A DNA stretch of 64,000 nt from Acidocella sp. GTDB taxonomy: Bacteria > Pseudomonadota > Alphaproteobacteria > Acetobacterales > Acetobacteraceae. The notes beneath the pieces are model-generated. The model saw only the letters and a list, made by a program, of their open reading frames with translations. It was not told where the DNA came from and ran no database searches. The DNA is taken from positions 17,298-81,297 of the forward strand of contig JAQNCT010000006.1 of the NCBI GenBank assembly GCA_029077825.1, written 5' to 3'. Both the position numbers and the translations under genes were made by a program. The number at the start of each line of letters is the position of its first letter. The stretch's first letter is position 1. This document shows positions 44,018 through 52,571 of the stretch, piece after piece.

Positions 44018-44167
44018 GTGAAGCAATCGGAATACACATCCAAGCTCGACGAGTTTGACTATCTGATGAACGACCCGGAGGCTGAGCCGGCACCGGAGCG
44101 GGTTTGGGAGGTGCTGGCGGCTCTGTCGTTTCATGAGCTTTCCCGCAGTAGCACAACCGCTGACTAG
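44018..44167 (+). CDS. Small ORF, 49 aa, related to 'release-factor-1-like' leader peptides
   Basis: Too short for the track. GTG 44018 is preceded by ggaaagga at nine-base spacing. The product KQSEYTSKLDEFDYLMNDPE then EPAPERVWEVLAALSFHELS is acidic and helical, ending at TAG 44167. Small Acetobacteraceae proteins of this type, with an LDxxDxLxNDP core, are sometimes labelled by resemblance to the RF1 N-terminus; that is memory, not evidence of function. An in-frame codon pattern plus the strong ribosome-binding site support expression. It lies 94 bases after the TPR gene and ends 34 bases before the convergent DHA2 transporter. Confidence 0.6.
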   Translation: MKQSEYTSKLDEFDYLMNDPEAEPAPERVWEVLAALSFHELSRSSTTAD

Positions 44168-44201
44168 GGTTTTAGCGGGAACGTAGTGCCCGTAACTAGC
44201 G

Positions 44202-45557
44202 TTAGACCAACCGCAGCATACTGATCAGGGCGGACACGCCGGCAAATCCAGCACCTACGTCCAGCGCAACAACCGCCCCGTGGTTGCCAAGCTTAGCCAA
44301 AATCAAAGCGGCCAGCGCAGCACCTGTTGCCTGGCCAAGCAGGCGCGATGTGGCAATGGTGCCGCTGGCAGCACCACTGCGCGGCTTGGGAGCGGAGGTC
44401 ATGATCGTGCGATTATTCGGCGGTTGAAAAAACCCAAATCCGAAGCCGCACAGCATCATACGCCATATAACATTGGCATAGCCGGGGTGCGGCGGGAGAT
44501 GGCTGAGCAGAAGCAGCCCGGCGGCAAGCACGCTGATCCCTAAAAAATTCAAAATCGCCGCCTGGTAACGGTCTGCCAAATGGCCGGAAATGTTGGTGAC
44601 AAGCGCAATGGTCAGCGGCCATGCCATGATCAGCAGACCCGTCTCAGTAACGTTAAAGCCCAGAATGGTTTCAAAGTAGAAAGGTAGCGACACCAGCGCC
44701 AACATTTGCGCGGTAAAGCATGAGATCGACGTGCCAACCGACAGTGCAAATAGCGGGCGGCGCAATAAATCCACCGGCAGCAAAGGGGCCGGATCTGGCA
44801 GTTGCCTGAGCACTGACCAGGTGATGGCGATGATGCCCGTCAGTATTTCGGCCAGTGACAAAACCAAAGGTTCCGCATGGCTGAAGCTTTGGATGGTGGT
44901 GATCAGCATGGCGAAGGCAATGGCGGTGAGAACCGCGCTGAGAGCATCGAAGCGGCGCTTCACCAGATCGGTGGCCGGCAAATTGCGATAGCCCATTACC
45001 AACGAGATAATGCCCAGCGGCAAGTTGATGATGAACAGCCATTGCCAGGACGCGAAGCTCAACACGATACCGGCAAAACTTGGTCCCATGGTGGAGCCAA
45101 CCGCCACAACCATGGAATTGAGGCCGATGCCCCGGCCCAATTGGCTATGCGGAAAAATATACCGGATCAGTGCGGTATTTACGCTCATGATGCCCGCCGC
45201 GCCAACGCCCTGCACAATGCGCGCGATGGTGAGGGTGGTGATGGAGTTAGCCAGCACACAACCCAGCGAGGCGAAAATGAAAACCACAATGCCGGTCAGA
45301 TACACCACCCGGTAGCCAAAGATTTCCGCCAACGCCGCAAGCGGCAGAATTAGCATGACGATTGCCAACTGATAGGCGCTGACGATAGCGACTGAATCAG
45401 TTGGCGTGGCGTGAAGATCAGTAGCGATGGTAGGCAGAGCGACATTCGCAACGGTCTGATCCATGACCGTTAAAATGACCGTGATAAGCACTGCCGCCAG
45501 GGCAAGGGTTCTTTGCGGCTTTGGCAAACCGTCTGCGTATATCAGCCTGTCCGCCAC
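44202..45557 (-). CDS. MFS transporter, DHA2 (EmrB/QacA-type)
   Basis: A 451-residue multi-span drug:H+ antiporter-like protein. The N-terminal helix is followed by motif D1/MDQTVANVALPTIATDLHA (about 31-49), then motif C-like GSTMGPSFAGIVLSFASWQWLFIINLPLGI (about 147-176), which marks exporters. Twelve to fourteen hydrophobic spans can be traced to the end. The start is probably GTG at 45557. It lies 78 bases after the AAHS transporter stop on the same strand, so it may be the last gene of the cupin-eutA cluster or have its own promoter. The export substrate is unknown; in the cluster context, a toxic intermediate or analogue is conceivable. Confidence 0.87.
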   Translation of the reverse strand: MADRLIYADGLPKPQRTLALAAVLITVILTVMDQTVANVALPTIATDLHATPTDSVAIVSAYQLAIVMLILPLAALAEIFGYRVVYLTGIVVFIFASLGCVLANSITTLTIARIVQGVGAAGIMSVNTALIRYIFPHSQLGRGIGLNSMVVAVGSTMGPSFAGIVLSFASWQWLFIINLPLGIISLVMGYRNLPATDLVKRRFDALSAVLTAIAFAMLITTIQSFSHAEPLVLSLAEILTGIIAITWSVLRQLPDPAPLLPVDLLRRPLFALSVGTSISCFTAQMLALVSLPFYFETILGFNVTETGLLIMAWPLTIALVTNISGHLADRYQAAILNFLGISVLAAGLLLLSHLPPHPGYANVIWRMMLCGFGFGFFQPPNNRTIMTSAPKPRSGAASGTIATSRLLGQATGAALAALILAKLGNHGAVVALDVGAGFAGVSALISMLRLV

Positions 45558-45635
45558 CGATGCATGACCTTATCCAAATAGTCTCAATACCGACACCAGG
45601 GTTTAGCGCCCGGCGTAATAACCCTTACAAAATCA

Positions 45636-46991
45636 TCATTGCAGCACACGCATCTTTGCAAGGCCGGTGCCGAGTGCCTTTCCGGTCCAGATGATTGTGA
45701 TTACTGCAAACCCGATGGCGGCAATCGTGAGCGGAATCACCGGCACCAGAAACAAGATGAACACCGAGGCGTGGTGCGCGATGAGTTGCCCGGCCAGCAG
45801 CGGGCCGCTGATGGCACCGATACGGCCAATGGCATGGGCAAATCCAGCGCCACGTGAACGGATGGCGGTAGGGTAGAGCATGCCGGCAAATGAGCTCATA
45901 CCAACCTGAGCACCGAGAATGCTGAAGCCGATCATGAATACCAGAAGATGAATCGTAGCAGGCGCAGTGTCAGGGATACCAATCAAGGTGGTGATGACGC
46001 ATCCAATCGCGGCATAGAGCGCCAGCACGATCGGCCCAATTAAATCAAGCGCCGGGCCGATCAACAACCCGCCAACCACCCCGCCTACATAATACAGCGA
46101 AACCGTATCCGCCGCCTGCGTTTTGGTGAAACCGATATCGTGCAGGACAATGGCCAGCCAGCTATTAACAAAAAAATTCACCAGCATAATCGAAATAAAC
46201 ACCAGCCACAAAAACGGTGTCACGAGCTTTAATTTATCGGCGAACAAGAAGCTGATAGAGAATTTTTTGGCTTTGGTCTCATTCAGGATGAAGGTCACGT
46301 TTTGCGGGATCGCAAGCTCAGGAGCAAGCTTGCCCAGCCATTTGCGAATTTCAGTGTCATTTTTGCGATCAAGCGACAGAAATTTAAGAGATTCCGGTAA
46401 CTTAAAAAACACCAGCGGCAACACGATCATCGGGATAAGGCCACCAACAAAAAACAGCTCATGCCAGTCACCACCGACCAACTGCGCACTAACGATACCC
46501 GGCAAAATGCCGCCAAACGTGATGCCCATGAAAGCATAAGTGGTAAAAGCCGCACGAATTTTTTTCGGCAAAAACTCCGCCATCATGGCGGTGACGTTCG
46601 GCAGCAAACCACCAAGGCCAAGGCCGGTCGCGAATCGCAGCCAAAGCAATGAGGTGAAATCAGGGGCGAATCCACAGCCGAAGCTGGCGATGCCGATGAT
46701 GAAACAGGCGATGATGATACCGCGCTTGCGGCCAAAACGGTCGCCGTAAATGCCGCTGGTGAGAGCACCGACCAGCATGCCGAGCAGTGCTGCACTAAAC
46801 ACCGGAGCCATGGCAGAGCGCACCATGTGAAAACTGGACACAATACCTGGGGCCGCCAGACCAACAACGCCAAGGTCATAACCATCTGAAAGCATGGCGA
46901 GGAAGCAGATGAAGAAGATCAGCATTGTGAACCGGCGAACCGGCAGATTATCAATAACCGTACCGATATTAAAACTATTTTCAGTGTCCAT
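45636..46991 (-). CDS. MFS transporter, AAHS (aromatic acid:H+ symporter) family
   Basis: A 451-residue twelve-span symporter. The family-specific first-helix motif DGYDLGVVGLAAPGIVSSF (about 36-54) parallels the DGFD of PcaK/BenK-type carriers. The 2-3 loop GDRFGRKRGIIIACFIIG (about 83-100) and the repeat loop region in the second half are present. AAHS carriers import carboxylated aromatics such as 4-hydroxybenzoate or protocatechuate, though relatives take other organic acids. gaggg precedes the ATG. It lies 21 bases after the eutA-like stop, so it is almost certainly in that operon. An imported aromatic or aminated acid would be the cluster's substrate (inference). Confidence 0.88.
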   Translation of the reverse strand: MDTENSFNIGTVIDNLPVRRFTMLIFFICFLAMLSDGYDLGVVGLAAPGIVSSFHMVRSAMAPVFSAALLGMLVGALTSGIYGDRFGRKRGIIIACFIIGIASFGCGFAPDFTSLLWLRFATGLGLGGLLPNVTAMMAEFLPKKIRAAFTTYAFMGITFGGILPGIVSAQLVGGDWHELFFVGGLIPMIVLPLVFFKLPESLKFLSLDRKNDTEIRKWLGKLAPELAIPQNVTFILNETKAKKFSISFLFADKLKLVTPFLWLVFISIMLVNFFVNSWLAIVLHDIGFTKTQAADTVSLYYVGGVVGGLLIGPALDLIGPIVLALYAAIGCVITTLIGIPDTAPATIHLLVFMIGFSILGAQVGMSSFAGMLYPTAIRSRGAGFAHAIGRIGAISGPLLAGQLIAHHASVFILFLVPVIPLTIAAIGFAVITIIWTGKALGTGLAKMRVLQ

Positions 46992-47012
46992 TTTCGTCCC
47001 TCAAGTATATTA

Positions 47013-48548
47013 TTAGTGGTTTGTGGTCTCGTACTTGCTGTGCCCGACCGCATTCGAGCCAGGAAAAATCAGGGATTTGACAACCACCGGCACCGAACCG
47101 GACCCTTCAAGCATTTTCCCAATATCGATGAAATCGAATTTTTTTGAAATAATACCATCAATCGAAACGACCTTGCCACGCGTATGCAGCTCTTCGGCAA
47201 AATGCAAGCCGATCAAGCCACCAATATCGCAGTCGCCCACCAGAATCAGCGGTTGGGCATTGGCAATCTGGCAGGCAAAGCCAGCCGCAACGCCACGGCA
47301 AAAGGCTTCAAGGCGTACGAATGTGGCAGAGCCTTGCCATGAATAGCCAAGGGCAAAGGCCTGTGTGGCATCGATAACACCCGAGGTTGCGATGGCACGG
47401 GTAATATCCGCGGCAATCGCTTCAGCGTTGATATCACCGTTTAGCAGGGAAGGTGTCAGCATGATGGTGGGCACGTTGCGCAACGGCAGGAAATCAAGAT
47501 CGGAGACAAAAATCGTCGAGCCGCTGACCTGCACGGTATATTGCGATGCGCCAATGACCGTAGCGCGAATGCCTTGGGCGACGGGCACCACCTCGGGTCC
47601 CCACGATTTAACCTTCCGGGCGATATTCTGCGCCAACCGTAAGCCGAGGTCGCCATGGTCGGTGCTGGCGCGCTGATAGACATATTCAGAGACACCGCCT
47701 GAAAAAGTTATGAATGATGGACGGGCCGAGGGTGTAAGTGGCGCTAAACGCAACAGGCCTGAGACCGGCTGGCTTACCACACCAGCTTTGATGGCTTCCA
47801 TGAGATGATCGGTCATCACATCGGCCATGGTGTCGAGGTCAGCCGCACTTACAACAGCGCCTATGGTCAGCATGATCCCGCAAGCCTCGGCGATTTTGCG
47901 TCCCGCCGGTTCCAACCGGGTAAGCCGACCAGCCTCATCAATAGCGATCAACCGCGCGCCAATGTCGATGGCGGTAAACTCCCGCACCTCACCTTTGTAA
48001 CAGCGGGCGAGCTTGGTGGTGCCACCGCCGATATCGATGTTCAACACGTCATGCGCAGCGTTGACCGACAAAGCCACGCCACCCGCGCCATGGGCGGCGA
48101 GGATCGCTTCCATGCCATCACCGGCGCTGATTGAGACGAATTTTCCAGCCGCCTTGGCAAAAATATCTGCGATGGCGCGGGCATTGTTACGCCACACCGC
48201 CGTGCCAGTCAGGATCAGAGCGCCGGTGTCGATCGTATCGAAATCAATGTTGGCGCGTTGATACTGTGCTTCGAAAAAATTTTTGAGTGCGGCGGTATCA
48301 ATGTCGTTTTCCCCGACATAGGGGGTGAGAAGAATTGCTGATTCAAATAAAACTTCGCGTTGAGCGACAATATAATGCGAGTCAACCCGCTCCAGCGTGA
48401 TGCGGGAAAATGCCAGATGCGTGGTGGAGGAGCCGATGTCGATGCCGACGCTGACAATCTGGATTTCATCTTCATCGACAATGCTGCGCCGGGCATTGGT
48501 GAAAAACAACCGGCCGCCGACAGGGTTATCCATCGGCGCACACGGCAT
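47013..48548 (-). CDS. eutA: EutA-like reactivating factor (ASKHA ATPase), orphan
   Basis: A 511-residue member of the EutA family, an HSP70/actin-fold ATPase that replaces damaged cobalamin in ethanolamine ammonia-lyase (EutBC). The phosphate-1 loop is VSVGIDIGSSTTHLAFSRI (about 31-49). TGTAVWRNNARAIADI, VSISAGDGMEAILAAHGAG and LNIDIGGGTTKLARCYKG (about 170-187) follow in EutA order, and the C-terminal PVVVKSLIFPGSNAV fits. No eutB, eutC, microcompartment shell or cobalamin gene lies in the window. It follows the cupin gene by 31 bases and precedes the AAHS carrier by 21, so it likely serves a B12-type enzyme encoded elsewhere, or has a new partner. The start could also be ATG 48533. Confidence 0.85.
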   Translation of the reverse strand: MPCAPMDNPVGGRLFFTNARRSIVDEDEIQIVSVGIDIGSSTTHLAFSRITLERVDSHYIVAQREVLFESAILLTPYVGENDIDTAALKNFFEAQYQRANIDFDTIDTGALILTGTAVWRNNARAIADIFAKAAGKFVSISAGDGMEAILAAHGAGGVALSVNAAHDVLNIDIGGGTTKLARCYKGEVREFTAIDIGARLIAIDEAGRLTRLEPAGRKIAEACGIMLTIGAVVSAADLDTMADVMTDHLMEAIKAGVVSQPVSGLLRLAPLTPSARPSFITFSGGVSEYVYQRASTDHGDLGLRLAQNIARKVKSWGPEVVPVAQGIRATVIGASQYTVQVSGSTIFVSDLDFLPLRNVPTIMLTPSLLNGDINAEAIAADITRAIATSGVIDATQAFALGYSWQGSATFVRLEAFCRGVAAGFACQIANAQPLILVGDCDIGGLIGLHFAEELHTRGKVVSIDGIISKKFDFIDIGKMLEGSGSVPVVVKSLIFPGSNAVGHSKYETTNH

Positions 48549-48579
48549 TTTTACGAAAACAAGCCTTCACGCCCAAAGC

Positions 48580-49782
48580 CTAGACCGGCTTTTCGTAAAG
48601 CTTCGGATCCATCCGGCACACTACCCCTTCTTCCTTCAAACGCGCTTCATATTCCTGCCGGATGAAGGGATCTTCCTGCCAGTACGCAATCGCGCTGCCG
48701 CCATCTTGCAATTCCATTGCGGTATAGTCGGTGTGGGGCGCGCCCGGCGGGCCTGGGTCGCGGCCTGGCGAGTGCGGGCCGAACCAGGCGGTAAGGCGGA
48801 ATGGCTCTTTTGAGACACTGAAGTGCTGATGATACCAGCGCGCACCACCGGGAGCGGCTGTCACCATGCCGCCGGCTTCATAATCCAGGCGCCGCACTTC
48901 AGAGCCCTTGCCGTCTTTCCAGGGGGTCGGGCCCAGACGCTCCGGCCAGGTATAGGTGTAGCCTTTGCCTTTCACGCAGATCAGCACAGCAGCGGATGTG
49001 TGGGCATGAGCTTTGGAATAACGGCCATTTTCATGCTGGCCGATCCAAAGATAAAAACTGTTATTGGTCATGAAGGGCTCAACACGGCGATAACCGGGCG
49101 AGCGGCGATTATCGAGCGGCAGATCGCAATTGACGGCATCGGGCACCAGGTTCGTACGGCGCATCGCCAAGCCACGCACCGGATCGGGTTCGATGTCATC
49201 GCGCGGCTTATAGAAGTTATCATCTTCGCTGAAGCGGTCTTTAAAAACATAAGGATTGTTGAAAACGGCTTCGATGTTATTGAGCGCGTTGATCACCACC
49301 GGCGCTGTGGTACCGCCGAGCAGCAAGGCGGGTGCGGATGAGCCGTTGACGATACGATGCATTGCATTCATCGGAATCGAGAACATTGAGCCTTGCTGCC
49401 ATTCAAAAATATGCCGCTTAGACTCAGTCTCGAGCCAAACTTCGGTGGTGCCGCGGCCTTCCAGCACAAGGTAGATTTCTTCGTACATGTGTTTTTCAGG
49501 GTGCAGTGCGCCCGAGCCTGGTACTTCAACCACATAACAGCCCCATTTCCCTTCAGTACCGAACAACTGAACATATGAGCCGCGGCCGCCGGTGCGTTTC
49601 CAGGGTAAGAGCGGTAGGTTTTGTGCTTTATTGATACCCAATTCGCGGAACACCGGAATGCCCTCGCCTGCCATGAATTCATCATATGGCGTGGCAAGTT
49701 TTTTAAACGTGCCGTATCCAGCTTTGGCAACCTCGCCGGTGGGTTCGTGCCAATGTTGTTGGCCAGTGACGTCATGCGGCAT
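48580..49782 (-). CDS. Double-cupin protein, first gene of the eutA cluster
   Basis: A 400-residue bicupin. The first barrel carries GSGALHPEKHMYEEIYLVLEGRGTTEVWLE (His/Glu metal-type motif, about 91-120) and WQQGSMFSIPMNAMHRIVNG. The second carries YSKAHAHTSAAVLICVKGKGYTYTWPE (about 259-285) and TAAPGGARWYHQHFSVSKEPFRLTAWFG. Such proteins include dioxygenases and non-enzymatic binders; I recall homologues labelled ethanolamine ammonia-lyase-activating proteins, a name probably taken from genomic context. aaagga precedes the ATG. Its upstream gap holds a possible IclR-type operator. The reaction is not known; metal binding is inferred. Confidence 0.8.
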   Translation of the reverse strand: MPHDVTGQQHWHEPTGEVAKAGYGTFKKLATPYDEFMAGEGIPVFRELGINKAQNLPLLPWKRTGGRGSYVQLFGTEGKWGCYVVEVPGSGALHPEKHMYEEIYLVLEGRGTTEVWLETESKRHIFEWQQGSMFSIPMNAMHRIVNGSSAPALLLGGTTAPVVINALNNIEAVFNNPYVFKDRFSEDDNFYKPRDDIEPDPVRGLAMRRTNLVPDAVNCDLPLDNRRSPGYRRVEPFMTNNSFYLWIGQHENGRYSKAHAHTSAAVLICVKGKGYTYTWPERLGPTPWKDGKGSEVRRLDYEAGGMVTAAPGGARWYHQHFSVSKEPFRLTAWFGPHSPGRDPGPPGAPHTDYTAMELQDGGSAIAYWQEDPFIRQEYEARLKEEGVVCRMDPKLYEKPV

Positions 49783-49954
49783 TTTCTATCCTTTTCCCAA
49801 GTTGCGGTTGGTCAACCAGCCAAGATCAACGAGTCCGGTGTACCAAAAGAAAAAGTCAAACCCGCGGGACGGAAACGGAATCCAAAACCTTATCGTTTTT
49901 ACTGATCCTGCAAGCCTATTTTTAAATCCGCGATGACTTTCCTAAATTCTTAAA

Positions 49955-49969
49955 GTTCACAATACGAAC
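49955..49969. promoter_or_regulatory. Candidate IclR-family operator GTTC-N7-GAAC
   Basis: gttcacaatacgaac is an imperfect palindrome with perfect 4-bp ends, of the size and pattern recognised by IclR-type regulators of aromatic and organic-acid catabolism. It lies 173 bases upstream of the cupin start, in the 302-base gap to tRNA-Cys that otherwise contains no gene. No IclR-family gene is in the window. It is a weak call made stronger by the AAHS carrier in the operon. Confidence 0.4.
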
Positions 49970-50084
49970 ATTTGTTATGAGAAAGTTACTCAACCAGCCA
50001 GAGACTGTCAACGCCCACCCCGCCGGTGCAAAAAGACACAGGAGAAATGTCAGCGCGATAATCGTGAGAGAATAGCATAACACT

Positions 50085-50158
50085 TGGAGGTCCGGGCCGG
50101 AATCGAACCGGCATACGCGGATTTGCAGTCCGCTACATCACCACTCTGCCACCGGACC
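50085..50158 (-). tRNA. tRNA-Cys (anticodon GCA)
   Basis: A 74-base tRNA with encoded CCA. On the minus strand ggtccgg pairs with ccggacc. The D-arm is ggcagagtggtgatgtagc, the anticodon loop ct-GCA-aa in a cggact/atccg stem, and the T-arm gccggttcgattccggc. It ends at t-cca. Confidence 0.97.
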
Positions 50159-50289
50159 GATGCTTGGGTTCAGAAGGTGTATATCCCCGCCGGGGCGTTG
50201 CGGGTCAAGTGTCACCGCCCGGGCGGTTGAATTTCTAGCGCGCGGTTCGCTATAAGGTAACCAGTGGCTCACCCCAGCAAAGGTTTTCG

Positions 50290-50952
50290 ATGACCGAATT
50301 TTCCTCCGACACCGCCATTGCACGCGCCCATATGGTCGATAGCCAGGTTCGGCCCAATCGGGTGAATGACACGCGGGTCATCACCGCAATGCGGAATTTG
50401 CCGCGCGAGGCCTTTGCACCAGCCGGCAGCAAGCCCTACGCCGATGCTCCCATTGCGCTGGAAGGCGGGCGGCAAATGATGCCGCCACTTTTAATTGCGC
50501 GGCTAACCCAACTGGTTTTGGCCCCCAGCCCGGCGCATATTTTGGTAATCGGCGCTGGCACTGGCTATAGCGCCGCGATTTTGGCCAGCAGTGGGGCTGC
50601 GGTCACCGCGCTAGAATTTCCGGCCATTGCCAGCCCCGGCCCGGTGCCTGTGAATGTTACCATGGTCACCGGGCCGCTAACCGCCGGTTGGCCGGCGGCT
50701 GGCCCGTATGAAGCCATTTTGATTGAAGGGGCCGTACCGGAAATCCCTGAGACACTGGCATCGCAACTCACGCCGGACGGTAAGGTGATTGCTATTTTAA
50801 CCGATAAAACCGCCAATGGCGGCAATTTGACATCTCTCGGGCAGGTGGTGGTCGCGCAGCGAAGCAGTGGCGGCTTTGCCATAACCACGATGTTCGACTG
50901 CACCGCGCCTAGCCTGCCGGCCTTCAAACCGGCACCCGCCTTCGTTTTTTAA
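50290..50952 (+). CDS. Protein-L-isoaspartate O-methyltransferase family protein
   Basis: A 220-residue SAM-dependent methyltransferase of the PCMT family, which marks isomerised Asp/Asn residues for repair. The start TAIARAHMVDSQVRPNRVNDTRVITAMRNLPREAF (about 8-42) is the alphaproteobacterial variant of the family N-terminus. SAM motif I is HILVIGAGTGYSAAILA (about 82-98). The strongly family-typical PCMT Ser-Thr loop is not obvious, so activity may differ. It lies directly upstream of tolC, a pairing frequent in alphaproteobacteria, with 113 bases between. Name pcm is withheld because the subfamily is often functionally untested. Confidence 0.85.
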   Translation: MTEFSSDTAIARAHMVDSQVRPNRVNDTRVITAMRNLPREAFAPAGSKPYADAPIALEGGRQMMPPLLIARLTQLVLAPSPAHILVIGAGTGYSAAILASSGAAVTALEFPAIASPGPVPVNVTMVTGPLTAGWPAAGPYEAILIEGAVPEIPETLASQLTPDGKVIAILTDKTANGGNLTSLGQVVVAQRSSGGFAITTMFDCTAPSLPAFKPAPAFVF

Positions 50953-51065
50953 GGCCTGGCGTGAGGTGCCTGCGCCAGCCGGGCCTGGCCAAATTGATTG
51001 GTTTGAGGTTTTCGCGCATGGTTGAAACGACCCTACCCGATACGCATTGCCTTAAGGAACTTTGA

Positions 51066-52559
51066 ATGACCGTTCGAATGATCGCCCTGATCGGCATTGC
51101 CGCGTCGCTACCCTTGTCCGCCAGGGCGGCCACTCCGCAACCCAGCGCCGACGGGCCGCCCACCACATTGGTGCAGGCGCTATCCGAAGCCTATGCCAAT
51201 AACGCGACTTTGCAGGAGCAGCGCGCCAGTCTGCGGGCCACCGATGAGGGTGTACCCACCGCTATGTCAGGCTGGCGGCCCACAGTTTCCCTGACCGGAA
51301 GTTTTGGTCATTCATCTCAAACGGTTAAGCAAAATACGCAGCAATTCAACTTACAAACTCAAAGTTATGTCCCCACCAAAAACCGATTGATTGAAACCGG
51401 CAATCCGGAGACAGCCCAAGTCACCCTCTCGCAGCCGATATATAGTGGCGGGCGCGTGATTGATGAAACCAGGCAGGCGAAAAATTCCGTCTATGCCGCC
51501 CGTGCCCAATTGCTGGCCGCCGAACAATCGGTATTCCTCAATGTGGTAAGCGCCTATGTCACGGTTATTACCGATACGCAGGTTCTGGCGCTCGATAAAA
51601 ACAACCAGACGGTGCTGGAGCGGCAACTGCAAGCCACTCGTGACCAGTTCAATGTGGGTGAGATCACGCTCACCTCAGTCGCGCAGGCGCAAGCCTCTTT
51701 GGCGCAGGCGGTGGAGCAGGTGGCCGTGGCCGAGGGCAATTTGCAGATCGCGCGGGAGAATTTCCGGCAATTGGTGGGGGAATATCCCGGCAAGCTGACC
51801 TCACCGCAGCCGCTGGCCTTGCCGGTTGCCTCCAAGGATGCCGCAGCACAGGCCGCGCTCACCAATAATCCGAACATCATTGCCGCCAAATTTGCTGATG
51901 CCGCCTCAAAGGATGCGGTGGACGTGGCCTATACGGCGTTACTGCCGGTGATCTCGGTGCAAGCTTCCGGTTTCACCGAGTCTGACCCCACTGGTGCTGG
52001 CAGCAGCATTCGGGGGGGGTCGGTACTCGGCCAGTTAACCGTGCCATTGTATCAGGGAGGTTCAGAATATGCCGCTATCCGCGCCGCCCGTGCGAAAGAG
52101 CAGCTAAGCTTCGCCACGGTAACCGACCAGCAGCGCTCGGTGTTCGCGCAAGCCACTCAGGCCTGGGAAGCGCTGGTAGCCTCGCGGGCGGCGATTGTAA
52201 GCACCAACTCTGAGATCAAGGCCAACGCCATCGCCCTGGATGGTACTGAACGAGAGGAGATTGTGGGAACCCGCACCACCCTGGATGTTCTGAACGCGCA
52301 GCAATTATTATTGAATTCGCAGGTGCAACAGGTACAAAACATAGCGACTCTGGTGAATAATTCGTACACAATAGCTGCAGCCATTGGCAGGCTGACCGCC
52401 ACAGACCTAGGACTTCCCGTGAACCAGTATGACGACCTGCAATATTACCGCGCCGTAAAATATGCCGGATTTGGTACCGGAGAATCCGCGGACAGTCATG
52501 CAGGAATTGCACCGGACGGAACATTGCTGCATGTGAAACAATCTCAAGTGGCTCCCTGA
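51066..52559 (+). CDS. tolC: TolC-family outer-membrane efflux/secretion channel
   Basis: An outer-membrane trimer forming the exit duct for tripartite efflux and type I secretion. The 497-residue protein has a signal peptide (MTVRMIALIGIAASLPLSARAA). Two OEP repeats follow: TLVQALSEAYANNATLQEQRASLRATDEGV (about 35-64) and the coiled segment RAKEQLSFATVTDQQRSVFAQATQAWEALVASRA (about 340-374). TQVTLSQPIYSGGRVIDETRQAKNSV is the first repeat's strand region, while LTVPLYQGGSEYAAIRAARAKEQ is the second. The C-terminal tail is long and polar. Next gene popZ-like begins 12 bases later. Confidence 0.92.
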   Translation: MTVRMIALIGIAASLPLSARAATPQPSADGPPTTLVQALSEAYANNATLQEQRASLRATDEGVPTAMSGWRPTVSLTGSFGHSSQTVKQNTQQFNLQTQSYVPTKNRLIETGNPETAQVTLSQPIYSGGRVIDETRQAKNSVYAARAQLLAAEQSVFLNVVSAYVTVITDTQVLALDKNNQTVLERQLQATRDQFNVGEITLTSVAQAQASLAQAVEQVAVAEGNLQIARENFRQLVGEYPGKLTSPQPLALPVASKDAAAQAALTNNPNIIAAKFADAASKDAVDVAYTALLPVISVQASGFTESDPTGAGSSIRGGSVLGQLTVPLYQGGSEYAAIRAARAKEQLSFATVTDQQRSVFAQATQAWEALVASRAAIVSTNSEIKANAIALDGTEREEIVGTRTTLDVLNAQQLLLNSQVQQVQNIATLVNNSYTIAAAIGRLTATDLGLPVNQYDDLQYYRAVKYAGFGTGESADSHAGIAPDGTLLHVKQSQVAP

Positions 52560-52571
52560 AAGACAGATAAA

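Noticed and set aside
43962-44156. 64-residue minus-strand ORF over the small plus-strand ORF
   Set aside because: No ribosome-binding site and Pro-rich shadow composition; the plus-strand GTG ORF has a strong Shine-Dalgarno.
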